Assembly (NCBI RefSeq): GCF_018139145.2
Contig: NC_059481.1
Span: 5,010,368 to 5,074,367 of the forward strand
Direction of reading: 5' to 3'
Source of the DNA: Gymnogyps californianus
Taxonomy: Eukaryota > Chordata > Aves > Accipitriformes > Cathartidae
Length of the DNA: 64,000 nucleotides
Part shown: positions 1 to 12,900 of the stretch, in pieces
Numbering within the stretch: the stretch's first letter is position 1
How the letters are laid out: each line of letters begins with the position of its first letter
Made by a program: the position numbers and the translations under genes
Notes under the pieces: model-generated
Databases searched by the model: none
What the model saw: the letters and a program-made list of their open reading frames with translations, nothing else
Told to the model about the DNA's origin: nothing

Positions 1-820
1 TAGTTGGAATACAACACACTAATTGGGTCATCGTCTCCGTATCTATTTTATGACCCATAATCTGATAAACCCAGGTACCACAGGCCTGGAGGACAGGCTT
101 AGATTTCAGTTACAGCCCCACAACTTCAAGATTGCAACAGTTACTGCATCATCTGATACTGCCAGCTGGAATGGAGGCTGCCAAAAGCAGGAAGGAGCAG
201 TTGGAGAGTCCGTAACAATATATGACCTCTACTTCGAAGCTTATATGAAGCTTGAAGGATTTATTTCTTTTTTTTCTCCCCCTGAAAAAAAACCTTTATT
301 AGTTACTTTAAATATTATTCCATTGTAGTTACCGGAGTTGAGGACAGAGAACTCAGGAGAAAAATACAGTAGGCCCACAGAAAGTTATTCTTCCCAGAAA
401 ACCTGCTTGTCATCATGACCACAACATTTTTGGAAGGGAAAAACCCCAGTGCCATCCCTTCAATCCTTTTCAGAACTAATTAGGTTCCATTTGTTAAAGC
501 TGCTCTTGAGGGGAAAAAGGGTATTTATTACTTTATAACATGGAAGAATCTAGCTAACAAGACACACGAGTCACCTGTACTGTATCACTTTACTAACAGG
601 AGACCGGCAGCGCTTACTGTAGCCTAACTAGTTTTATCCTACTGGTGCAAAATTCAAGGGCAGAGGTTAAGCAAAAGACAGTAGAATGCCCTATGAACAC
701 CCAGGAACACAGAGAGACATTTTGGGGTCAGGTCTTTTACACTCACTTCCTCTCTCCTGCCACATGATTAATTCAACATTTTCAACTTTTTGAGGGTGGG
801 AGTGCAACATCCTGCCTTAC
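1..820 (-). other. Intron after c35 (partial), nothing else seen
   Basis: This is AT-rich sequence without talin-like codons, repeats I recognise or RNA genes. It contains a T-run with C-run around 269-282. I see no function beyond intron. Confidence 0.8.
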
Positions 821-961
821 CTCAGTGCTGATCTGTGCTGGTATGCTGACAAATTCTGGATTTGAAGCAAATGCCGTCAGATTTTCCACAGCCTCTATCA
901 AAGGTGCAGTAGCAATTCTGCACTTGTTGCGGTTCTCTTCAGAGAAATCACCATCCAGGGC
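821..961 (-). CDS. TLN2: TLN2 coding exon c35 (residues 1547-1593): end of R8 and return to R7
   Basis: This exon reads ALDGDFSEENRNKCRIATAP through SIPAQISTE, 141 nt, phase 0. The acceptor is TTCCAG and the donor is GAG|GTAAGG. It completes R8 and reaches the loop before the fifth R7 helix. The next expected segment (beginning G-S-Q in mammals) is not found in 1-820, so the following exon is outside the window. Confidence 0.95.
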
Positions 962-3900
962 CTGGAAATTAAATCATGTTTGAGTTCTGTCTGAATGGGT
1001 TTCTTTGCAAAATTGAAGGAAGATGGTTTAATTCTTCAGAGTTTTAAACTGTTGTATGTTTATGACATTTGAAAGTTCCTCCACAAACAAGGCTGATGCA
1101 AAGAATGTGATCCTTTAAGCGTGTGTTTCTTTCCTTAGCTGGTTATTGACCCTAAACTTAAAACTGCTGCTTTGCTTCACAAGACTGAATAAAGGTTTTC
1201 TATCATTGCATGCTGACGACTCTCATAAATCGTGTCTCAGCACCTCATACTCCAAAGGGTGGAAGTGGCTAACAAGATGGTTCTTTCCTACAGACTGATT
1301 CTAAAAAAAAATATATATTTTTTTTAAGCAAACCAATAATTTATTGCTCTCATTTTCACAGGAGTCAACTGATCTCTTTCATAATCACACAGGAAAGACT
1401 TCAATATGAAGGACCTTCTGTGTAATGTAATAGAGCACTCCAGTCCTAAGAGCATAATTATGTTAAAAGACTTTCAGTAACAGACCAGCTAATGGCTTCC
1501 AGAAGGGTTTAGAATTGTGAGTCCTCTACAGCTTATCAAGTAGTATTTCTGCTTGCATGAGGAAAAACTACCTCCTGCCAAATTGCAAGCAGGTAGCTGG
1601 AAAATAAAAGATTACTGTTAACAGGAGACTATTAAACAGCAGCAACATAAACGGCTTCTGTTTGGTTCCTAGTATTATTTGTTTCTTTATTTTTCTTTTA
1701 CAAATACGGTAAAGCTGTCAGAAATACCTCCACAAACCTCTGGATATTGAGCAATGTAACACCATTAAAAACCTTCACGTTCAGTTGTTTGCAAATTATT
1801 CTCACGGTGCAAGCTCTTTAAATACATCAGCACAGAGGTCTCATACTGGATGGGCCAGCTGCCTCTCCTAATACTAATATTGCCGAATTCTTTCCATCTT
1901 GACTATGGCACGTGTTTTCCAGTTCAGGTCTTCAAAAATGTAGTTAATGATTTCTTACACCATACATGTCACAGAAGGTAAAAAGATATTTCTAACTGTT
2001 CTGATTCTGTCTCAACAGAAAAAAAAAAAAGAAATAAAACCACAAAGGAAGAAGGAAGCACAATTAAGCAGCATTTGTACCTTGATAGTTTTAACCAGGT
2101 TAGCAGTGCTGTTTGCAACTTCCTTGGCAGATTGTACAAAGTGTCTCTTGGCAACAGGATTTGCCGTCTTTGATGAAGCAATGCGACAAGCGTTGCACAA
2201 AGCAGAAGTATGTTTGGCCACAATTGTGGCAGCTGATAATACCTGTAAAAATAGATGGCACAAAAGAAGCAGATTGTCAAAAGAGCATGACAGTTACTAT
2301 ACTCTAGCTCTGCAAAGCTGCAGTTCAAAGCCATGCAACAGTTTCAAACCAGAACTCCTTTGCTTGGTCACAAATAAAGCAAAGGCATATGTCCTAACAA
2401 TGACGGTCTCACTGCAATCCTCTGGAATCACCTGGGATGGGCTGCTTGCTGGATCTACCAAATTCTGGCAAGCCATCTGGATTGCTTGATTGGCTCTGGC
2501 AAATTGAATTGGGTCAACAAGACCCTGCTGACCAGCCTGACTGTTTGGATCTGAGATGCCAACCAGGTAAGCAGCCTAGAAATGGAGAAAGGAAGAAAAC
2601 AATCCTAAGAAACAATGCTAAATCCATCTTGGTTCTTTGATAAGCTTGCCATATGTCATAGTACATGGTGGTCAGAGATCCAGAAATCATACTGTGAAGT
2701 ACTATTACCATTTTTTTTAGTAATAAATCTCCAGAATCCTCTGAAACCAAGAAAACTTACCCTTACACTTGCAAAATGTATTTAGTCAAAACAAAACTGT
2801 CAACTGTTTAAGCAGCTGGTATCCCTGGAAATGTTATTTTTCACTTGCATAGCCAATGAAAAGAGCTTTAATGGCCACAAGCATCAGCAAATTATTTACT
2901 GGATCAGCCACAGTTGGAGGTGGTGAAGGTTTTCGTCAAGCCTGAGCAGAAAACCAATTCACAGCAAATGCATTACTGCTGAGTGTAGGACCCATCAAGT
3001 CTGCAGTTGCTGGTCTCACTGCAGCTCAAGATGTCTGACGGCCAAACTTACTTTCTCTCTCAATTAAATAAAATTTTCATGCCTTTCAACAAGGAGGAAT
3101 TGTCTGAACTGTCAAAACCATATTTGAAGATTTCTGGATGAATTTCCATTACCAATACAATTACCTGTCACCTTGATATGCCATAAGGCAATGCAGGGTT
3201 AGATGTGGAGGAGATTAAGTCCCTACTGAGACATTCCATATTTGGGGAAATCAAGTTGTTTCCAGGTGCAGAGCATGATCCCCCACAGCCAAATCCTTCA
3301 CTGAAGAGGCTGTATCAGCTCTCAAGAGTTCAAGTCACCCAGTTATGAGATCAAAGAAACCACAGTGACCAGTTCCAGACTTTAACTTGTTGTAGTAGCT
3401 TAAGAATTTCAGTTATTCCAAAAGTATCTGAACAGCTGAAACAGGTTGCTTATTATTTAAAATGTCTGAAATTAGTAGTGCTCCATATGAATTTTTACAA
3501 ACTAACTCAAACTTGATTCATTCATTTTAACTGTGGCTGTTTTTTGTGTGCTTCTCTGTGATGTAATAGTTCAGAGCTTGAGCTCATGAAGCAAACATGA
3601 ATTCCATATGCTGCAGCTTTGACATTTGCTTTATCTTCAGAAAAGTTTCCTTCTTGATGTCATTTCCCTTCCTTATAAAATATGCATGTTATCGCACTCT
3701 GCTGCTTCTGCAATGTACAGCAGTGTATGCACAATTTCTGTGGATCTACACAGAGCACGCTACGTAGTACAAGGTCATCATTTGTTTGGCCATAAGGAAG
3801 CGAATCTCAGATTTACACACCCACAACATGAGCTTGCTAAAAAATTAAAAACATATACTTGCTTTACAGACTTCAGTAGCTTACCTGAGCTGCTGCCTCT

Positions 3901-6900
3901 GTGAGCCCACAGAGAGCCTTGGACGCAACTCCAACACATTCTCCAAAGACTAAAAGATCCCCCGTTTTTGCATTCTGGGAAATGCCCGCCATTGATTCTC
4001 CAAGAACCTCAGAAATTAAAAAACAAAGTTACCCTCCCAATATGCTTGCCTACCACTCAAAAGCAAGTGATTCCTGGCCTTGAGCCAGTTCTGGCCCACA
4101 AACCTCTTTGACTTGGCTTCCAGAAATTTTAGCTAGTTAAATGACTTCACTGAATTGGGCACATTCCTCTGTGTGGCGTAAGGGATAAGGCATGCAGATC
4201 AACACTGGATTGACAGTGCTGAACATAAACACTATTACAGCACAAATGACTATAAGGATACAGAATTAACCCTCATTATTTTTGCTGTCACCCACTAGTC
4301 ATCACAGCTAGCCTGGCACTAGGGACATTTCACAGATCGCAGATGACGACAACCAATCCTGCAGCTGCTGTCGACACATCCGGGATCTTCTTTGCCCCCA
4401 AACTCACTGAAACTCGGTGGAAATGAAATTGCATCTTGTCTGCTGGAAGCATCTGAATGTCAGAGTACACATTAATTCCTACAGTGTCTCCCACTGAATT
4501 CGGTTTATTTTCTTTTAAAATTCAAAATAAGGTCTGACTGCAGTAGAGCATTAGATGCAAGATGACATGCACATCCATTAAGCACTTTCTTTTTCTTTTA
4601 GAGAAGGAAGGATCTGAGACAATTCCAACACATCAAATAATAAGGACACCAAAAGCAAAGCTTCAAAGAAAGATGTATAGCACCGTATGTTTAAAAATAA
4701 CTTAAGAGATTTCACACAGATTTTCTAATGTGGTGGAATATCTGGACTGCTCAGACACTTCTCTAAGCTGTTTTGCACAGAACGATACAACAGTATTTCA
4801 TTGCCAAGCCTCCCATTTACGCTTTGGGCCATTCTAACATAGCTGCAGTCAAAATATATCATGAAAGTATGACATGCTGTCTAATGCACAGGAGAGGAAT
4901 GGAGAGAGGGGGAAACTTCAACAGCATTGCATACCAGTCACTTAATTAAAAATTTCTTACCCAGGCAATACACCTTCTAAGTGACCAAAACCTGACATTA
5001 CCTGTAAGAGACCTACCTCAGGCTGAGTTTTATCAAGGAATGCAGCATACATTTTAGCTATAAACACTGTGCTGTGTTTCTAACATGTTTGATATGCGTG
5101 TGGAAACTTCTGATAATCAAAACGCACTTTACAACTGGCACAAAGGTGGAAAAAGGAAATTACCTTTGAGTTTTCCATTACGCCCTCAATACAATCAAAA
5201 TATGAGAGATCGCTCACAGGTTCATTGGGGTTATCCAGCATTCCCTTAACTGTCTGAAATAATGAAAGAAACTCTGATTATTGACAGAGCCTGAAATACT
5301 GAGCTGAGAAGAACACAGGCCATCACAACTATCCTGCTTATACCAGTGTAATCTTACAACTTTGTCTCCAGCAAGCAGACAAAACTACACACTCACTGAG
5401 GGCTCACATACAGATGAGTGTGCTACACATTAAAAGCTACCCTACATCAACTGAACTGTGATAACTACATGTGTGCACTACGAATCTGTTGGAAGTATAG
5501 GCTAATGTGGTTTTCCTTGTGTTTGTGATGAGTCATTTATGGTCAGTTCGCGATGCTCGGCTGACACGAGGTAATCTGGTTTTCTGCCAGTTGTCAACAG
5601 TCTAATACATGTTTTCAGTATTATTTTAAATGTCATAAATGGAATTAAAAGACTGATAGGAAAACCAGCTACCATTTGTTGAGTACTGTCTAGAGACACA
5701 AAGGGCTACCAAACTAAGTGCAAGTCAACCACCTGCCTGCCTCTTGCTACTGTCAACAGATTCCACCAACCTAGCTCCCTCTGCCAGAAAACTACATACA
5801 CTAGGTGGGTTTAATTTCTTTTTCTAAGGTGATTCTGATTCCTGGAAATAACAACATGAAAGTCAGTCACATATTCATTGAGAAGAATCAATGCATTTAG
5901 ATAACAAAACTTGTAAAAACTTGCAGTTCTTTTATACGTAAAAAATCTGCAGTATGCCTTTTTCCAAGTTGGGAGGAACAGTATCTTCTGCCAAATATCA
6001 GGCAGAAGAGACTTTTAATCCTTCAGATGAAAGTGAAATCAGTAAATATAGACAGATATAACATCCGTATCCGATGTTTGCCTTCCACCTGAAGGAAACC
6101 TATGCATGATTTTAAACCCTTAGACTTTTCTCGTAACTAAACTCCTAACATTAAGATACACCTACAATATTTTTAACAGCTCAGCTATTGCTTTTTAAAA
6201 GCTATAGTCTAACTTAAAGCCTTACAGCAATTAAACTGTGAGAACAAGGTGATGCGAAGTAGTCATATCTAGAAAACAGTTTCCAGTTGCCTCTCATCTC
6301 TTTCTCAGTTCTCACAGACATTGCAGCAACTCTTCATTGTTATGCTCCATCTTTAAGTAACAATTTGTAAAGCAAACAATGTTCCTGCAGGACTTACACT
6401 ACTATGGAGACAGAAACCCTCAGAACGTAAGGAAACAGAACAGTGAAATACAAGCCAGCACAAACTTCCCACTGACATATATTTGCTATTCCTATAACAC
6501 CTTTGTTAATCCTTTCAGCTGAAATTCTGGGCAAGTTTAGCTACCTCGTTGGAGGTCATACAGTAAGGTCCTCTCTAAGCACAGTTTTCCAGAGTCTCCA
6601 GTGAAGACTACAGAGCATACTGACAGTCTATCAAATCCAAGCTGACACACACTCTTTCTACAGAAACAATACTTTTTAGTACTTTTAAGAAGCCTTGGGA
6701 AGATTAGAAATAGTGGGCGATGAATTGGGGAAATGAAGGGAAGAGGTAAGAGCTTATCATTGTAAAGAGAAATTGAAAGTTAAGACTACTAAGAATGCTT
6801 TCCCCAAAATCTGATAGGTTCCTCAGGTCACTTTGATACCAGTCTCCAGCCTGGTTTCAGGACTGGGTGGTTTTGCCTGTTTCCCTTTTCTCAGAAATTA

Positions 6901-9900
6901 ATCTAATTCCATACACCCAGGCTTTTCTTGCTAACTGTTCCTCTCAGGCAAGTGTTCCCTGAAGTTCAAGACGCTACAGATCTTCCTTCTGCCATTCCCA
7001 GGCTCTGCTCGCAATCCACGCAAGCCATGCTATTGGCACAGAACCCTCTGCAATGGCTTCTTAAGGCTGTTCTGCCCTACATTTCTCCCCTAAGCTCTCA
7101 GTTTTCTGTGGCTCATTAGCTGGGAATTCTCATCTTTCACATCCCTGCTGGTCTGCAGATCTCTCCCCATTAGTCTTTCAGGAATGCCTGAGAAATGGTG
7201 CTTCATTCCCCCTGCTTGCTCCACCCCTATATCCTGCAGTGATTTCAGGCAGCCATTACTTTACAGCCCAGTTTCCAGTTTTCTCTTTCTATTATTTGGA
7301 CTTGCTGCCACTCCTTTTAACCAAGGGAAGAATACTTCTAAGCTCAAGAAGCTAAGAATTCAGAAGTACAAAGCAGCTCCTAGGCAAACTCCTACCAATA
7401 TTTTGGGATGATGACTGTGGACTTGCATATTAAAAAAGCTCATAATATCCTGAAATGCACTGCAATGACCTTTGTATCCTTTTGATACCAAGGGGTACAA
7501 ATAAAAAGCTTGAAGGTCTTTTATGCTCTCTACACAGGCCAGTCATCCCTTGATGTTCTGACCTTGACAGCAAACAACAAACATTTAGTTTAATTAAAAA
7601 GATGCTATTTTCTCTTATTGTAAGCAGCTGTGTCTGCGATCAGTGCACAACCTTAGAATTAGGTCTTTCAACTGACCTGCTACCCACTATTTAGCCAGCC
7701 AAACATTTCACACATGAACGAGAACATACCTTGCAAAAATCTCTATTGACACACATGCCATATCAGCTTGGCTGTGACAAAGCAGACAAAAGGCATCAAA
7801 AATCTACACTAAGAAATGGCAGGGTAAAAGATGGTAAACGTCATCCTAAAGTGGGATGTGAGTAACAACATTCTACAAGCAGAAAAATCAAGATACTGCA
7901 GCTCCCTCCAGTGCACTGCTGGTAGGGGGAATGTTCATCTCGTCATGATTCTTCCTTAATTCACAGTAAGTATGAACAAGGACTAAACTGTACCTTTTGG
8001 GGGGCAGGGAAGAGGAGATGGGGACAGGGCAGCAAATTTCATTCTGGCCAAAACTACAAGATGTTCACAGAGGTTCTATGCTTACCTCGTATACAATTAA
8101 AACGCCTGCCACAGATATCAAGTGAGAAGACAGTGACAGCAGCTAATCAGACAAAGAAAACAAAGGAAACAAACATTTGGGGCCCATTTTTATTCATAAG
8201 AACTTTTGAAATTTAGTAATACCTCCAGTTCTCTGAGTGCATTATCACATTCCTTCTGCCCGGGAGCTTGCTGGGTGCATAGTGTGATGAGCTGGTTTAT
8301 ACTCTCAGTCACAGCTCTAGGGAGAGTAGAAGGAAAAAAGGTATATTTTAAAGTTAAACTATTCCTCTTATTAAAACTTTTATTTCATTAACTGTACACT
8401 GCATAAAGATTTAAAACTTTGATGTTCTACTACATTTTTTCTTTTCAGTGTTGGAGGATTAACTGTATGTTAAACAGTTCACCTAGAGACCTCTTCTTTA
8501 ACAAGCTTCATAGGAGCAAAAACATTCTCCCTAGAGCATTTGATAGTGATCCACACCTGAAAAATCTATCCCTTCACTGCAAACAATTGAGAAGTTAGTC
8601 CAGAAGAAACAGAAGCTTCATCTCACATCAAGAAGTGTATTGGGTGTCTGTGGCAAGGTTTTGGCTGCAGGGGTGGCCTCTGTGAGAAGAGGCCAGGGGC
8701 TGCCCCATGCTGGGCAAAGCTGGTTCCAGACGGCTCCAACAGACCCACTGCAGGACACAGCTGAACCCAGCAGCCAAGCTGGTGGCACCTCTGGGAACAC
8801 ATCGGTAAGAAAGGGCAAAACACCATCTGGCAGCGGGCCAAGGTCAACCCACTACACTAGCACAGTGACGTAACTTAGTTGCTAAAAGGTATTTTAGTAC
8901 TTCTCCAGGTCTGATATTAACCGAATCATTTCTCAGCTAGCACCTCAGAAGTCTCAAGACACAGAAACAAGTGGCTAGTATGTAAAAAAATGTTTGAACG
9001 TAAAGTAATATTATATACCCTTTGCTAGCAAAGCCTTGTGTCTTGTCTGACGTACTGTATTACACACACACAATCCTGCTGTATATTTCTATAGTCTGTT
9101 ATCAAGTTGGTTTTCTTCTCTAACTAATCATTGATATTCTCAGAGTCAAAATGCATCGGCTCGCTTGGGTTTAAATCCACAGAGAACAAGATATTTTTGC
9201 ATTATGTTTCTATGGGAATTCACAGTTCTGGTGCTCTTGAACACAGGCTGAATCTGACATACAATATAGTCACTATCTGTGTGATATGCTCACAGAGATT
9301 AATGCTCTGATATTAAGCAAAATTCATTATAACTACATTCATTTTAGACTAATGGCTAACCACCCAGGAAAGTAGCTTCTAGAAGAGGCAGCTTTGCAGG
9401 AGGATGTAGAAGTCTGCTGTTCATTGTTATTAATCAAAGATCATTTTCTATAGCTAGGCATGTTGTCACCAATTTGCAAAAACTTAGCTTGTATTGTGAC
9501 ATGATAGTGGAATGCACATTTTTTGTGTTGTTTCTCACGGCAAATTAGAAAATGAGTGAAATCGGAGTGCATGGAGAATATGCTTTCCTCTGGCCTTGAA
9601 AACTCTGCATGGCATTTGAATTATTTTCTCTTTAAAAAAACCTGGCACTTGGTAACATGATTGGCAATATCAATAACATGATTACCTAGATGGACGGTAT
9701 CATACTGTTTCAAAAGGAAACAGGATGTGCTTAGTACACATACACCAGGTTTTATGTTTAATTCCAGGGAAAAAAGAATGGAAACTAACAGACCTATTTG
9801 TTTAACTGAGACTCCTACCCTTTTCAGTAGCTTTGGGTGTCCTTGCGGAGCCGCTTTTCCCAACTTCCTCTGCCTTTTAGGGCTGTTACATATATATGTC

Positions 9901-12900
9901 TGTATTATACACACTTAGTCCTGCTACATATTTATATAGTCTGTTATCAAGTTTGGTTTTTTTCTTTAACTAATCATTGATATTCTCCGAGTCAATGTGT
10001 GTCTGTATATACACAAGTGTTTTTACAATTATTATCTCTCTCTGAAAAACAACATGTATGGCTTCACCAACATAACATCAACACAAATGATGGATTCTCA
10101 GCCTCCTGAACATCAGTGATCTCTATGCATCAGAAAAATGTCATCGCATACAGACATGAATAGATGGCAAAAATGGAAGGTTCTGTTCACTCCCAGAGAA
10201 ACTTCATGCAAAAGTATCTTGTCTGCTGTTGATTTTAATCTAAGAGAGACAATGCACATTGACTCAGAGAATATCAATGATTAAAGAAAAAACTTGACAA
10301 TAGACTAGAATTGTCAGCTTTGTAGAGGATGCAATGTGGTCTCACGAATACCAATACTACAGGTACCTGTATCCAGGAATACGCCCAGCATACAAGCATT
10401 ACTTTTAAAACTATTTGGAAGCAGTAGAACCAGGAAGGTAGCCCCTCAAACATCAACCCCAGAGTGGAAGAGGACTGCTAGGACTCTAAAAGCCACACTT
10501 GTTTTCATCAAATACAGCATATAAATACTTGGATCCTGCAAGGAACTCAGCCACTGTTGCAGTCCTATAAGACTGTCAGAGGAAGTCAATAAAAATGCCT
10601 CCACAAGGAGGCCAAAGCTACTGAAAAAGTTGGAGCGTCTATTCTAGCTGGAACAAAGGGGGAAGGAAGGAAAGAAAATACAAGAAGATTAATCACAGTA
10701 CCATAGAAGATGAGAGAAAAATGAGAAGATAAGCCATCTTATAAACAGGAAGCAAAGGAAGCTGTGCCTCTTTTTTCATTTTCATGAGACGAGAAAGTAA
10801 AAATACTTGACCCTGACCGTATCATAGCAGGGAAAGAGAACAAGCCCTGGCAAGCTTGTCACAAGCAGCCACAGAGGATTTGAGAAGGGAAATACGGTGT
10901 CTCCTTAGCATCTTAAACACAAACTGAGAATTGGTACAGTATTTACTTTTCATGGTTATCTGATATCTATGTAAAGTCTGACGCATGCAGACACACATAC
11001 ACACGCTAACAGCATGGCAAAATAGAACACCTAAAGGCTCTACATGACTTGTCTCCCTTTTTTTATTACATGCTTCTACAGAGGGAATATCAGCCTGGCA
11101 GAAACTAACAACTAACTGGGCTTCACTGGGGACACTAATTTCCTCTGCGCTCCAAACAGGAACGCTCCAAGCCTAAAGCAGAAATCTGTAGCAGTCTGAT
11201 GCTGCAGCAATAACAAAAGCTCATGCAACTCCTTCACTTTTAAGCAGTGTGCCTTCGATTACCTACAATTTTCCTAGAAGCCATTTATTTCTGGGGAGAC
11301 AAGATGGATGTCAGAATATTTTTTTTTTTAACAAATATGACAAAGTAAAGTAGCTTAACTTCTTTAACAACTAAAGAACTAAGAACTTTAAGTAGCTTAA
11401 CTCCTTTATTAAAGGAGTTGATGTATTTTTTAAAAATAGTTACTGCTATTAGAAAGGGATGATTCCAAGGTCCAGGACATCATCAACTACATTATCCCCA
11501 AGGAAGTAACAGTCTTCACTTACTTCCTCTCTAGGCTAATCTTTGTGGATGTAAAGATTTTGGAAGACAATATTATAAGTCACAGCCACACAATCTCAGA
11601 CGTTCATCTGATTTAATGTTGACATTTCTAGGTGTGATGTCTGTCCAGCCTTCAGCAGTCCCCTTCCAGTCTGATATTTGAACATACCATTTACAAACTT
11701 AGGTAACTGAATAAAAAGTTAATTCGGAAAAAAAAATTGTGAGAAGGATTTGACAAAGTGAAGGAGAGGCGATTATCCAGTCAAACACTGAAATGCAGAG
11801 TTATTTTTCACATAAACACTGAGCACCTTGACTGAGAAACAGGGTCCACAAGATGAAATTCAGGACATGGTTGACAGAATCCTTAAAGTAAGGGTATCTT
11901 CCACCAAATAAACATAGCATCTAACCCTTTCAAGTGTTCTTGATCATACACACATACACACTGTTAGTGATAGGTAGCCAAAACGTGATTTTTAAGCACA
12001 TTCTATATACAAACATTATTCAATTTCTTTTCTTTGTTAGGGATTGAGAGGCTTACTGTTAGCTACTGCCTTGTCAGAACACAGATGGTAAAAAAACAGT
12101 AGGTAAAACACACCAGTCCCTTTCAAAAACCAGGCCAACTCTTCAACCGCTGGTTCTTATTTCCAGCAAGGGTAACACGTTATGCCGGTTAAGGAACTAC
12201 TCCAAAATAAGCAGTTTTCCTCTGGCCTACTTTCATTTAAATAGAACTGCAGGTTCAAATCACTCAGTTAACTGTCAATAGCAGAAGAATATATGAACAT
12301 ATTATAAATATCACAGAGAAAAGCAAATATCTTAGGAAAACCTAAAGCAAGCAACACATCCTTACCTTGCTGCTGCTGCTAAGAGATTCTTGGCATTAGG
12401 AGCTCCAGGATCAACAGACAGAGACTTGGCAGCTAGTAACAGCTTGCTGGAAGCCATAGAGATGCTCTTGAGGTTACCTATTACTTGAATCTGGTCCTCT
12501 TTAGTCTGGAAAGCCACAGCAGCATAATACTAAGTGCAGAGTTTGCAATAAAGCGAGCGTGCTAAAACCACATTTGGAAACCTAGTTTGTTTATCCACCT
12601 GAAACCACTGACACGCAGGGGACTATAGTCCAGAGAAGAACATGGACCAAAGCCTCTGTTCACCCGGACAGGTGCCTCTAGCTTCACTTACATAACAGAA
12701 AAAGAAACCCATATAACAAATAGCTTGGTTTCTAACAATGGCAGTATTCACAAATGAGCAACGGAGAAACTTTACTACTTGTTGAACAACGCTTTTGTTG
12801 TCAAGACTCTCATGCGTCTCTGCCTGGCACAACTGATCCACATTATTCAATCAGTGTACACTCTCTGTATTCTAGCATCCTCTGTGTAACCCACAGGCTC

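Larger units (their letters stand above)
962..8222 (-). other. Introns 30-34 around exons c31-c34
   Basis: Introns are 962-2080 (1119 bp), 2243-2431 (189 bp), 2576-3884 (1309 bp), 4008-5163 (1156 bp) and 5254-8222 (2969 bp). No second gene is seen. Intron 34 holds a perfect AT palindrome at 304 to 325 of the second kilobase (1304-1325). Intron 30 holds a C/T-rich patch at about 6900-7330 that differs in base composition from its surroundings and may be an old retroelement fragment; I could not classify it. Confidence 0.7.
8317..12365 (-). other. Intron 29 (4049 bp): truncated LTR plus three-copy repeat
   Basis: This intron lies between c29 and c30. It holds the short LTR copy (8636-8856), a repeated element in three copies (9056-9228, 9900-9997 and inverted 10179-10315), and a direct repeat with hairpin at 11347-11419. 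The remaining sequence shows no gene. Confidence 0.8.

Noticed and set aside
1947..2489. 180-codon plus-strand open frame
   Set aside because: It is the antisense of TLN2 exons c33-c34 and intron 33. It has no start context or homology, and the minus strand explains the region completely.
5073..5100. TGTTTGATATG, partly like miR-190, which lies in a TLN2 intron in mammals
   Set aside because: Wrong strand, only partial identity and no hairpin partner. The mammalian miR-190 gene lies near the 3' end of TLN2, expected outside this window.
8631..8861. Target-site duplications for the LTRs
   Set aside because: Bases next to both LTRs (AGAAG/CTAGC; CTGAC/CATAC) do not match well enough to call a duplication.
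12251..12260. GGTTCAAATC, like a tRNA B box
   Set aside because: No A box at the right distance and no cloverleaf can be built around it.
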